A stretch of DNA of 64,000 bases, from the NCBI RefSeq assembly GCF_900172255.1, contig NZ_FWFU01000004.1:124001-188000 (forward strand), given 5' to 3'. The stretch comes from Roseovarius halotolerans (lineage in GTDB: Bacteria; Pseudomonadota; Alphaproteobacteria; Rhodobacterales; Rhodobacteraceae). The translations under genes and the position numbers were made by a program. Each line of letters begins with the position of its first letter. The stretch's first letter is position 1. Below, in pieces: positions 48,290 to 56,080 of the stretch. The notes under the pieces are model-generated. The model worked only from the letters and a program-made list of their open reading frames with translations. It ran no database searches and was not told where the DNA came from.

Positions 48290-49450
48290 TCATGCGCCGA
48301 GCGGTCGCAGCAATTCGCGGCTGATGATGTGGCGCTGGATTTCGCTGGTGCCGTCCCAGATCCGCTCGACCCGCGCATCGCGCCAGAACCGCTCGATGGG
48401 CAGATCGTCCATCAGACCCATGCCGCCATGCAGCTGGAGGGTGGCGTCGGTCACGCGGGCCAGCATTTCGCTGGCGTACAGCTTGGCGCTGGCGATCTCG
48501 CGGTTGGCGGGCAGGCCCTGGTCAAGCCGCCAGGCGGCAGCCAGGGTGAGAAAATCTGCGGCGTCGATCTCGGTGATCATGTCGGCGACCTGGAAGCCCA
48601 CGCCCTGGAACTTGCCGATGGGCTGGCCGAACTGGCGCCGTTCGGCGGCCTGCGAGAGCGCGTATTCAAAGCAGCGCCGCGCGCGCCCGACGCTCATGGT
48701 GGCGACGGTGATCCGGGTGGCGTAGAGCCACTCGTTCATCACCGCGAAGCCACCATCGACCTCGCCCAGCACCTGCGCGTCGGGCAGGCGGCAATCGTCG
48801 AATTCCAGCACCATGTTCTTGTAGCCGCGATGGCTGACCGAGTTGTATCCGTCGCGGATGGTGAAGCCGGGCGTGCCACGATCCACCAGAAATGTCGTGA
48901 TCCGCTTCTTGGGGCCGCGGTCGGTCATGTCCTCGCCGGTGGCCACGAAGACGATGACGAAATCGGCGTGATCCGCGCCCGAGATGAAATGCTTGGTGCC
49001 GTTGAGCACCCAATCCCCGCCGTCGCGCCGGGCGCTGCATTTCATGCTGCGCACATCCGATCCGGCGTCCGGTTCGGTCATCGCCAGCGCGTCCATCCGC
49101 TCGCCGCGCACCGCCGGCAGGAGGTAGCGCTCGCGCTGTTCGCCGGTGCAGGCCATGAGGATGTTCTGGGGGCGTCCGAAGAAATGCGTGAGCGCCATCG
49201 AGCCGCGCCCGAGTTCGCGCTCGACAAGGGCGAAGTCCAGATGACCCAGCCCCGCGCCGCCGACCTCTTCGGGGAAGTTGCAGGCATAGAAACCAAGGTC
49301 CAGCGTCTTGCGCCGGATCTCCTGCGCGAGCTCGGCGGGCACCGCGCCGCTGCGCTCGACCTCGGCCTCGTGGGGATAGATCTCGTTCTCGACGAAGCTG
49401 CGCACGGTCGAGACGATCATCTCCTGTTCGTCACTCAATCCGAAATGCAT
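48290..49450 (-). CDS. acyl-CoA dehydrogenase (probable gamma-butyrobetainyl/crotonobetainyl-CoA step)
   Basis: An FAD enzyme of 386 residues with the full acyl-CoA dehydrogenase fold: LSDEQEMIVSTVRSFVENEI, ALAMTEPDAGSDVRSM, YNSVSHRGYKNMVLEFDDCRLP, RRQFGQPIGKFQGV and LHGGMGLMDDLPIERFWRDARV. The usual catalytic Glu-Gly-Thr reads Asp-Gly-Thr (RIWDGTSEIQR). It probably oxidises gamma-butyrobetainyl-CoA to crotonobetainyl-CoA, by analogy with CaiA and its neighbours. The ATG at 49450 starts 4 bp after the lcdH stop, so it follows lcdH in the operon. Confidence 0.87.
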   Translation of the reverse strand: MHFGLSDEQEMIVSTVRSFVENEIYPHEAEVERSGAVPAELAQEIRRKTLDLGFYACNFPEEVGGAGLGHLDFALVERELGRGSMALTHFFGRPQNILMACTGEQRERYLLPAVRGERMDALAMTEPDAGSDVRSMKCSARRDGGDWVLNGTKHFISGADHADFVIVFVATGEDMTDRGPKKRITTFLVDRGTPGFTIRDGYNSVSHRGYKNMVLEFDDCRLPDAQVLGEVDGGFAVMNEWLYATRITVATMSVGRARRCFEYALSQAAERRQFGQPIGKFQGVGFQVADMITEIDAADFLTLAAAWRLDQGLPANREIASAKLYASEMLARVTDATLQLHGGMGLMDDLPIERFWRDARVERIWDGTSEIQRHIISRELLRPLGA

Positions 49451-49454
49451 GGGT

Positions 49455-50864
49455 TCAGTCCTTATCGGCATGAAGCGCCGCCAGTTCCGCGACGCGGCGG
49501 GCGACCTGGGGCGCGGGGTCACAGGAGCGGCGGGTTTCGAGGCTGACATGGATCATCAGCTGATCGGAACTGGCCAGCACCGTGCCATCGCCCGCGCGGA
49601 TCATCTGGTGGGCGCAGCGCAGTTTCTTGCCCGCGCCTTCGGTGACGCGGCTATGGACCTCGACCCGCTCGCCGGCATGGGTTTCAGCGAGGAAACGGAT
49701 CGTGGATTCAACGGTGAAATAGCTGAGCCCGGAGGCGATGTAATCGGCATCGGCCCCCACATGTGCCATGACCACATCCGCCGCGTCCGAGAATATCTGC
49801 CCGTAGCGGCCTTCGTTCATGTGGCCGTTGGCATCGGTCCAGTCCACCGCGATCACCCGCGACTGCGACACCAGCGGATCACCTTCGGCAAGCGGCTGGC
49901 GCAGGCTGTCCTGATGCGCGTTGATCAGCCGCCCGGCGGCATTGCCCTGCTGCCGGAGCGCGCGCATCATGGCGATGAGGTTGCCATCGCGCTTGCGCTC
50001 GAGTTCGCGGATCGACAGGTGCCCCGACTGCGCGTCGGACTGGCTGGCGATCTTTTCCACCAGTTCGTCGCTCATTTCGGGCACATCCATTAGCTTGGTC
50101 CAGGGCCAGGCCAGGGCCGGGCCGAACTGGGCGATGAAATGGCGCATCCCCGCCTCGCCCCCGGCGATGCGGAAGGTCTCGAACAGCCCCATCTGCCCCC
50201 ATCTGAGGCCAAAGGCATAACGGATCGCGTTGTCGATTTCCTCGGTGGTGGCGATGTCGTCATTCACGAGCCACAGCCCCTCGCGCCAGACGGCTTCCAT
50301 CAGGCGGTCCGCGATATGGGCGTCGATTTCCTTGCGCACATGCAGGGGATAGAGCCCGACCGAGGTGAGCAGCGCCTTGCAGGTTTCCACAGCACCCGGA
50401 TCGGTGGCGGGCGACGGGACGACCTCGATGAGTGGCAGAAGGTAGACCGGGTTGAACGGGTGCGTCACCATGATGCGGGACGGATCGGCGGCGCCCTCTT
50501 GCAGCTCGGAGGGTTTGAAACCCGAGGTCGAGGAGCCGATCAGCGCGCCCGGATCGGCGGCCTGGATCTCGGCGAAGACGCGGTGCTTGAGGTCCAGCCG
50601 TTCGGTCACGCTTTCCTGCACCCAATCCGCGCCGCTGACCGCCTCGGCGATCGAGGCGCAAAAGCTCAGGCTGCCCTCGTCCGGCAGGGCGCAGTCATAG
50701 AGCATGGGCAGGGCGCGGCGGGCATTGTCGAGCACTTCGCCGACCTTGCGCTCGGCCTGCGCGTCGGGGTCGAAGACACGCACGTCCCAGCCATTGAGCA
50801 AAAAGCGCGCGGCCCAGCCGCCGCCGATGACGCCGCCCCCGATGATCGCTGCGGTTCTTGTCAT
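49455..50864 (-). CDS. lcdH: L-carnitine 3-dehydrogenase fused to a hotdog thioesterase
   Basis: A 469-residue two-domain protein. Residues 1 to about 320 are a 3-hydroxyacyl-CoA-dehydrogenase-type NAD enzyme (IIGGGVIGGGWAARFLLNG; SSTSGFKPSELQ; THPFNPVYLLPLIEVV) that oxidises L-carnitine to 3-dehydrocarnitine. Residues about 330-460 are a 4HBT hotdog domain (VDWTDANGHMNEGRYGQIFSDAAD), as in fused enzymes where the C-terminus hydrolyses betainyl-CoA. Both steps flank the BKACE reaction encoded nearby. It is the strongest substrate clue for the cluster. Confidence 0.92.
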   Translation of the reverse strand: MTRTAAIIGGGVIGGGWAARFLLNGWDVRVFDPDAQAERKVGEVLDNARRALPMLYDCALPDEGSLSFCASIAEAVSGADWVQESVTERLDLKHRVFAEIQAADPGALIGSSTSGFKPSELQEGAADPSRIMVTHPFNPVYLLPLIEVVPSPATDPGAVETCKALLTSVGLYPLHVRKEIDAHIADRLMEAVWREGLWLVNDDIATTEEIDNAIRYAFGLRWGQMGLFETFRIAGGEAGMRHFIAQFGPALAWPWTKLMDVPEMSDELVEKIASQSDAQSGHLSIRELERKRDGNLIAMMRALRQQGNAAGRLINAHQDSLRQPLAEGDPLVSQSRVIAVDWTDANGHMNEGRYGQIFSDAADVVMAHVGADADYIASGLSYFTVESTIRFLAETHAGERVEVHSRVTEGAGKKLRCAHQMIRAGDGTVLASSDQLMIHVSLETRRSCDPAPQVARRVAELAALHADKD

Positions 50865-51397
50865 GTGTTGTCTCCTTCCGGGCGCATCCGAAGTGCGCCT
50901 TCGTCATATCCGTTGAATTCCAGTATCTCGCGGGCGGCGGTGATGCGGTCGCCGCCGCCCGAGGCCGCGCGGTCGAGCACCCAGCCGAAGCTGCCATCGG
51001 GCGTGCCGATGGCGGCGGTGCGATAGCCCTCATCGACCCAGACCACCCAGAGTTCCAGCGCCCCCGAGGGGCCGGAAAGCCGCCAGCGGTTCGGTCCCAG
51101 AACGGTGGCGGGTCGTGTGATGCGCCGGGTTTCACAGGCGCCGCCCGCATCGCAGACCCTGCGCGTGAAGGTGAATGTGTCGGTCTCGCCCGGATGGAAG
51201 CCAACCGCGACCAGCCCCGCCATGTCGGGCGTTGGCGGCGTGGCCGCGCGCAGCACCCAGTCGCCCGAGAGCCGCGCATGATCACTGCGCGTCGTGACCG
51301 AGAGCGGCTGTCCCGTGTCGCGATACCCCGGCCCGGTGGGCGCGGTGGCACAGGCTGCAAGGAGCAGCAGCGAAAAGAGGCTGACACGCAGTTTCAT
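50861..51397 (-). CDS. lipocalin-like lipoprotein
   Basis: A 178-residue lipoprotein: signal MKLRVSLFSLLLLAAC with lipobox LAAC and acyl-Cys at 16. The mature part has lipocalin traits: LSGDWVLRAATPP (the G-x-W block) and the final strand and helix YRTAAIGTPDGSFGWVLDRAASG. It could bind a lipid or hydrophobic ligand in the envelope. It overlaps lcdH (4 bp) and the SDR gene (4 bp), so it is made with the catabolic enzymes; its role there is unknown. Confidence 0.78.
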   Translation of the reverse strand: MKLRVSLFSLLLLAACATAPTGPGYRDTGQPLSVTTRSDHARLSGDWVLRAATPPTPDMAGLVAVGFHPGETDTFTFTRRVCDAGGACETRRITRPATVLGPNRWRLSGPSGALELWVVWVDEGYRTAAIGTPDGSFGWVLDRAASGGGDRITAAREILEFNGYDEGALRMRPEGDNT

Positions 51398-52158
51398 GGC
51401 ACCATGCTTTCGGTATGGCCGTCCACCGCCAGCACCTGACCGCTGACGCGGGCGGCGGCGGGAGAGGCGAGGAACAGCGCCATGTCGGCAAGGTCGTCGG
51501 CGCTGACCCATGTGCGCAGGCTGGAGCCCTTGACGTAAATCTGGCGCACGTCGTCGGGGGAAAGCCCGCTGGCGGCGGCTTCCATTTCGACGACGCGGTC
51601 CATGCGCGCGCCCTCGACTGCGCCGGGGGCGATGGCGTTGACGCGCACGCCTGCGGGGCCAAGCTCCATCGCCAGCGTCTTCATGAGGCCAATGAGCCCC
51701 CATTTGGCCGCGACATAGGGGCTGCGATGGGGCACGCCATAGAGGCCGGAGGTGGAACTGGTCAGGAGGATCAGCCCGGCGCCCTGCCCCCGCATCACCC
51801 GCGCCGCCCAGCGGCAGGTGAGAAAGGCGCCGTTGAGGTTGACATCGAGGCAGGCGCGCCACGCGTCGAAATCGAGATCCTCGATCCGCCCCGCCGGGCC
51901 GCCGGTGCCCGCGTTGGCGCAGACCACGTCGGCGCCGCCCCAATCCTGTTCGACCTTTCCAAGAAAGGCGTCCATCTGTGCGGGATCGGTGACATCGGCC
52001 TGGACGGCGATGGCATCCGGCATTTCGGCCCGGGCGGCGGCGACGGCCGATGCATCCGCATCACAGAGCGCAACGCGATCGCCGCGCGCATGAAAGCGGC
52101 GCGCAAAGGTCAGGCCGATCCCCGAGGCACCGCCGGTGATGACGACACGCTGTCCCAT
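51394..52158 (-). CDS. SDR family oxidoreductase
   Basis: A 254-residue classical short-chain dehydrogenase: TGGASGIG cofactor loop, CANAGTGGP, catalytic Ser-Tyr-Lys in LTSSTSGLYGVPHRSPYVAAKWG, and C-terminal VSGQVLAVDGHTESMVP. It lies between BKACE and the lipocalin gene in the carnitine cluster. The substrate could be a carnitine-related alcohol or D-carnitine, but the sequence does not say. Confidence 0.88.
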   Translation of the reverse strand: MGQRVVITGGASGIGLTFARRFHARGDRVALCDADASAVAAARAEMPDAIAVQADVTDPAQMDAFLGKVEQDWGGADVVCANAGTGGPAGRIEDLDFDAWRACLDVNLNGAFLTCRWAARVMRGQGAGLILLTSSTSGLYGVPHRSPYVAAKWGLIGLMKTLAMELGPAGVRVNAIAPGAVEGARMDRVVEMEAAASGLSPDDVRQIYVKGSSLRTWVSADDLADMALFLASPAAARVSGQVLAVDGHTESMVP

Positions 52159-52164
52159 GATCGC

Positions 52165-53079
52165 TCAGCCCTTGGGCGCTTGTTTGCGCAGGTTCAGCTT
52201 CTGGCGGACTTCGTCGGGGCCGATCACCCGCGCGCCAAGGTTCTCGACGATCCCGGCGGCGCGTTCGACAAGCTGCCAGTTCTCGGCCAGCACGCCCTTG
52301 TCGAGCATCAGGTTATCTTCGAGCCCGACGCGCACATTGCCGCCCGCCAGCACGCTGGCGGCCACATAGGGCATCTGGTTGCGCCCCAGGGCGAAGGCCG
52401 AAAAGGTCCACTCGGAAGGGATGTTGTTGACCATCGCCATGAAGGTGTTGAGGTCATCGGGCGCGCCCCAGGGCACGCCCATGCAGAGCTGAACCAGGGC
52501 GTCGGGTTCAAGGATGCCGTCCTTGACCAGTTGCTTGGCATACCACAGGTGGCCGGTGTCGAAGGCCTCGATCTCGGGTTTCACCCCCAGTTCGGTCATC
52601 ATGCGGCCCATTGCCTGCAACATCCCCGGCGTATTGGTCATGACGTAATCGGCCTCGGCGAAGTTCATCGTGCCGCAATCGAGGGTGCAGATTTCCGGCA
52701 GGCAGTCGGCGACATGGGCGACGCGTTCGCTGGCGCCGGCCATGTCGGTGCCCGCCTCGTCCACCGGCAGCGGTGCGTCGATGCCGCCGAAGGTGATATC
52801 GCCGCCCATCCCGGCGGTGAGGTTCAGCACAACATCGGTGTCCGAGTCGCGGATCCGGTCGGTGACTTCGCGAAACAACCCGCGATCACGCGAGGGCGCG
52901 CCGGTTTCGGGGTCGCGGACATGGCAATGGACCACGGCGGCCCCGGCCTTGGCGGCGGCGATGGCGCTGTCTGCAATCTGCCGGGGCGAGCGGGGCACAT
53001 GCGGGCTGCGGTCCTGGGTCGCGCCCGAGCCGGTCACGGCACAGGTGATGAAAACCTCGCGGTTCATGGCAAGCGGCAT
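52165..53079 (-). CDS. BKACE family enzyme, probable 3-dehydrocarnitine cleavage enzyme
   Basis: A 304-residue beta-keto acid cleavage enzyme (TIM barrel, Zn). Signatures are FITCAVTGSGAT, AAVVHCHVRDPETGAPSRD with the His ligands, NLTAGMGG, and EAFDTGHLWYAKQLVKDG. With the carnitine dehydrogenase next door, the likely reaction is 3-dehydrocarnitine plus acetyl-CoA giving acetoacetate plus betainyl-CoA. AGGAGG lies 5 nt before the ATG at 53079. It is the first gene of the catabolic operon, divergent from the regulator. Confidence 0.9.
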   Translation of the reverse strand: MPLAMNREVFITCAVTGSGATQDRSPHVPRSPRQIADSAIAAAKAGAAVVHCHVRDPETGAPSRDRGLFREVTDRIRDSDTDVVLNLTAGMGGDITFGGIDAPLPVDEAGTDMAGASERVAHVADCLPEICTLDCGTMNFAEADYVMTNTPGMLQAMGRMMTELGVKPEIEAFDTGHLWYAKQLVKDGILEPDALVQLCMGVPWGAPDDLNTFMAMVNNIPSEWTFSAFALGRNQMPYVAASVLAGGNVRVGLEDNLMLDKGVLAENWQLVERAAGIVENLGARVIGPDEVRQKLNLRKQAPKG

Positions 53080-53178
53080 GGGGTCCTCCTGATCTGCTGC
53101 GGGTCATGCGATGGCATGAGTTGCGCGAAGGGTAACCCGCTGGTGGCCGGATCGCATATGCAGTATCAGACAATTATC

Positions 53179-54132
53179 ATGCCTGAATGGACAAAAACCA
53201 CGGACGCGCCGGTGCGCATCACCTTTCTGCTCTTTGATGAGTTCTCGAACCTGTGCCTGGCGAACTGCCTGGAGCCGTTGCGCGCAGCCAACACGATCAC
53301 GCGGGCGCGCGCCTTTGACTGGCAGATCGTGACACCATCGGGCGCGCCGGTGCTGTCCTCGAGCGGGATGCAGGTGATGCCCCACGCCGCCCTGCCCGAC
53401 ATGCAGGGCAACGCCGATTACCTGTTCGTGCTGGCCAGCTATTACCACGAGGCGCATGATTCGGGCGCGACGCGGCGGGCGTTGCGGGTGGCGGCGCGCA
53501 AGGCGGGCGCGGTCGTGGCGCTGGATGCGGGGCCGTGGCTGCTGGCGGCGGCGGGGCTGCTGGCGGGGCGGCGGGCGACGGTGCATTGGGACCTGCTGGA
53601 CGCCTTTACCGAGCGGTTCCTCGATGTCGAAGCCGAGCGCGCAAGGGTCTTGCGCGACGGGCCTTGGTGGACCTGTGCGGGGGCGATGTCGGCGCTTGAT
53701 CTGACGCTGGGGCTGATTGCGGATCACCTGGGGCTGGCGGCGCGGCTGGATGTGGAATCACTGTTCATTCATGGCGATCCGCCGGTGGCGATGCCGCGTG
53801 AACGCCAGGCGGTGAGCGATCCGCTGGTGCACCGGGCGCTGAGCCTGATGCGCCAGAACACCGAACGGCCCCTGCCGCAGTCGGTGCTGGCGCGCAGGCT
53901 GTCATGCCAGGCGCGCACGCTGGACCGGCGGTTTCGCGCGACCCTGGGCGCGCCGCCCGGTGCGGTCTATCGCCATCTGCGCCTTGCGGCGGCGCGGCGG
54001 ATGCTGGAAACCACCAGCCTCGGCATCGCGGAAATCGCGCTGCGCAGCGGTTATGACAGCCCCGCCGCGCTGACGCGGGCGGTGCGCCGCCTTTACGGGG
54101 CGACGCCGTCGCAACTGCGCGCAAGCGCTTGA
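53179..54132 (+). CDS. GlxA family transcriptional regulator (DJ-1/PfpI + AraC HTH)
   Basis: About 317 residues: an N-terminal DJ-1/PfpI-like domain (ITFLLFDEFSNLCLANCLEPLRAAN; YLFVLASYYHEAHDS) and a C-terminal AraC-type HTH (QSVLARRLSCQARTLDRRFRATLG; IAEIALRSGYDSPAALTRAVRRLYGATPSQLR). The family includes GbdR and CdhR, which activate betaine and carnitine genes, and its divergent position fits control of the neighbouring cluster. An ATG at 53158 is an alternative start. The very long upstream open frame is antisense to other genes and discarded. Confidence 0.88.
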   Translation: MPEWTKTTDAPVRITFLLFDEFSNLCLANCLEPLRAANTITRARAFDWQIVTPSGAPVLSSSGMQVMPHAALPDMQGNADYLFVLASYYHEAHDSGATRRALRVAARKAGAVVALDAGPWLLAAAGLLAGRRATVHWDLLDAFTERFLDVEAERARVLRDGPWWTCAGAMSALDLTLGLIADHLGLAARLDVESLFIHGDPPVAMPRERQAVSDPLVHRALSLMRQNTERPLPQSVLARRLSCQARTLDRRFRATLGAPPGAVYRHLRLAAARRMLETTSLGIAEIALRSGYDSPAALTRAVRRLYGATPSQLRASA

Positions 54133-54163
54133 GCCGCCCACGGTTTCGGCGCAGAATTGCGCC

Positions 54164-54535
54164 ATGACAGAACCCACGAACGCCCCCCGATTTCGCCTGC
54201 GCCTTGTCTTTGCCAGCAACGAGATGCTGGGACCGGGCAAGGCCGAGCTGTTGGAGCGGATCGCCGAGACGGGGTCGATCGCGGCGGCGGGGCGTGGGAT
54301 GGGCATGAGCTACAAGCGGGCCTGGCAGTTGGTCGAGACGATGAACGCGATGTTCCGCGCTCCGCTGGTCGAAAGCACGCGCGGCGGCGCGCGCGGCGGC
54401 GGGGCCGTGGTGACCGAGACCGGGCAAGCGGTTCTGGCAGAGTTCCGGGGTCTCGAGGAGGCCTCGAGAACCGCTGGCGCGGACCATATCGCGCGGCTGA
54501 CGGGGATGCTGCGCGATATTCCCGATGGAAAATAA
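54164..54535 (+). CDS. modE: ModE-type N-terminal winged-helix transcriptional regulator
   Basis: A 123-residue protein consisting only of the ModE/LysR-type winged helix: GKAELLERIAETGSIAAAGRGMGMSYKRAWQLVETMN and FRAPLVESTRGGARGGGAVVTETG. The C-terminal TOBE/MOP molybdate-binding domains of full-length ModE are absent, so how it senses molybdate is unclear. It directly precedes modABC, and two probable operators lie at its 3' end and downstream (54513-54583). Confidence 0.85.
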   Translation: MTEPTNAPRFRLRLVFASNEMLGPGKAELLERIAETGSIAAAGRGMGMSYKRAWQLVETMNAMFRAPLVESTRGGARGGGAVVTETGQAVLAEFRGLEEASRTAGADHIARLTGMLRDIPDGK

Positions 54536-54538
54536 CGC
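54513..54538 (+). promoter_or_regulatory. putative Mo-box, site 1
   Basis: GCGATAT-N12-ATAACGC, one mismatch from a perfect palindrome; it overlaps the last codons of the ModE-type gene. With site 2 it forms a direct repeat matching at 22 of 26 positions (GATATTCCCG...CGCTT). Confidence 0.6.
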
Positions 54539-54559
54539 TTGCCTTGCGGGTGGCACTTT

Positions 54560-54583
54560 CGATATTCCCGGTGAAACATATCG
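54560..54583 (+). promoter_or_regulatory. putative Mo-box, site 2, upstream of modA
   Basis: Perfect CGATAT-N12-ATATCG palindrome, ending 18 bp before the modA ATG, where bound regulator would block transcription or translation. ModE boxes in other bacteria have ATAT-rich inverted arms, so this fits a ModE repressor site (inference). Confidence 0.65.
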
Positions 54584-54601
54584 CTTTGCTGAGGGAACCA
54601 G

Positions 54602-55378
54602 ATGAGCCTTACATCCACGCGCCGCGCGATTGCCGCCATACTGGCCGCCGCGCTGCTGCCCGCAACCATTGCGCGGGCCGACAGCGTCACGGTCTTTGCC
54701 GCCGCCAGCATGACCAACGCCATGCAGGACGTGGAGGACCGGTTCGAGGCCGCAAGCGGTCATGAGCTTGTGGTGTCACTGGCAGGATCGTCGGCGCTGG
54801 CGCGCCAGATCCAGTTGGGCGCCCCGGCGGATGTGTTCATCTCGGCCAATCCGGGATGGATGGATACCCTGGAATCCGAAGGGCTGATCGCGGAGGGCAC
54901 GCGGTTCGATCTCTTGAACAACGCCATCGTGCTGATCGCGCACGGGTCCGATGCGCCGCAGGTCGATATCGGCCCCGGCATGGACATGGCGGGGTTGCTG
55001 GATGGCGGACGGCTGGCGATGGCGATGGTCGATGCGGTGCCTGCCGGGATCTATGGCAAGGCGTCGCTGACATCGCTGGGGCTGTGGGATGGCATCGCCC
55101 GCGATGTGGCGCAGGCCGACAATGTGCGCGCCGCGCTGGCGCTGGTGGCGACCGGCGAAGCGCCCTACGGCATCGTCTATGCGACCGATGCGTCGGCCAG
55201 CGATAACGTGACGGTCGTGGGCACCTTCCCCGCCGAGAGCCACCCCCCGATTGTCTACCCTGCGGCACGTATTGCGGGACGCGAGAGCGAGGCCGTGGCG
55301 ACGTTTCTTGAATTCCTGCGCGGTCCCGAAGCGCGCACGGCCTTCGAGCGACAGGGGTTCATCGTGGTGCAGGAGTAA
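54602..55378 (+). CDS. modA: molybdate ABC transporter substrate-binding protein
   Basis: Periplasmic molybdate/tungstate-binding protein of 258 residues. The signal peptide ends ATIARA, followed by the ligand motifs VFAAASMTNAM, LAGSSALARQIQLGAPADVFISAN and YGIVYATDASAS. A 9-bp gap leads to modB. The putative Mo-boxes upstream suggest repression when molybdate is plentiful. Confidence 0.95.
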   Translation: MSLTSTRRAIAAILAAALLPATIARADSVTVFAAASMTNAMQDVEDRFEAASGHELVVSLAGSSALARQIQLGAPADVFISANPGWMDTLESEGLIAEGTRFDLLNNAIVLIAHGSDAPQVDIGPGMDMAGLLDGGRLAMAMVDAVPAGIYGKASLTSLGLWDGIARDVAQADNVRAALALVATGEAPYGIVYATDASASDNVTVVGTFPAESHPPIVYPAARIAGRESEAVATFLEFLRGPEARTAFERQGFIVVQE

Positions 55379-55387
55379 CGCGACCGC

Positions 55388-56080
55388 ATGGGATGGCTTG
55401 AACCGCAGGAATGGGAGGCCGTGGCGCTGTCGCTGAGGGTCTCGTTCTGGGCAACGCTGGTGGCGTTGCCCTTTGGCGTGTTCATCGCCCATGCGCTGGC
55501 ACGCTGGCATTTTCCGGGCAAGCAGCTGTTGAACGGGCTGGTGCACCTGCCGCTGATCCTGCCGCCGGTAGTGACGGGCTACCTGTTGCTGTTGACCTTC
55601 GGCACCAAGGGGCCGGTGGGCGCGCTGTTGCAGGATTTCGGGATCGTGCTGGCGTTTCGCTGGACCGGCGCGGCGCTGGCGGCGGCGGTTATGGGCTTTC
55701 CACTGATGGTGCGCGCGATCCGCCTGTCGATCGAGGCGGTCGATCCGAAGCTGGAACAGGCGGCATCGGTCCTGGGGGCATCGCGGGTATGGGTCTTCGT
55801 GACGGTCACGCTGCCACTGATCCTGCCGGGGATCATCGCGGGCAGTATCCTCGGCTTCGCCAAGGCAATGGGCGAGTTCGGCGCGACGATCACCTTCGTT
55901 TCAAACATCCCCGGCGAAACCCGCACGGTGCCCACGGCGATCTATGCCTTCTTGCAGGTGCCGGGGGGTGAATCCTCGGCGATGCGGCTGGTTGTGGTCT
56001 CGGTCGTGGTGGCGATGGGGGCGCTGATCATGTCGGAATGGCTGGCGCGGCGAGCGGCCAAAAGGGTTTCGGGAACATGA
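55388..56080 (+). CDS. modB: molybdate ABC transporter permease
   Basis: A 230-residue inner-membrane permease with about five helices. The EAA loop that contacts ModC reads EQAASVLGASRVWVFVTVTLPLILPG. AKAMGEFGATITFVSNIPGETRT and PTAIYAFLQVPGGE are typical of ModB. Its stop overlaps the modC start (ATGA). Confidence 0.95.
   Translation: MGWLEPQEWEAVALSLRVSFWATLVALPFGVFIAHALARWHFPGKQLLNGLVHLPLILPPVVTGYLLLLTFGTKGPVGALLQDFGIVLAFRWTGAALAAAVMGFPLMVRAIRLSIEAVDPKLEQAASVLGASRVWVFVTVTLPLILPGIIAGSILGFAKAMGEFGATITFVSNIPGETRTVPTAIYAFLQVPGGESSAMRLVVVSVVVAMGALIMSEWLARRAAKRVSGT

Noticed and set aside
51415-53157. Long plus-strand open frame extending the GlxA regulator to about 905 codons
   Set aside because: The first 580 codons are antisense to the SDR and BKACE genes and have no domain; the real gene starts near 53179.
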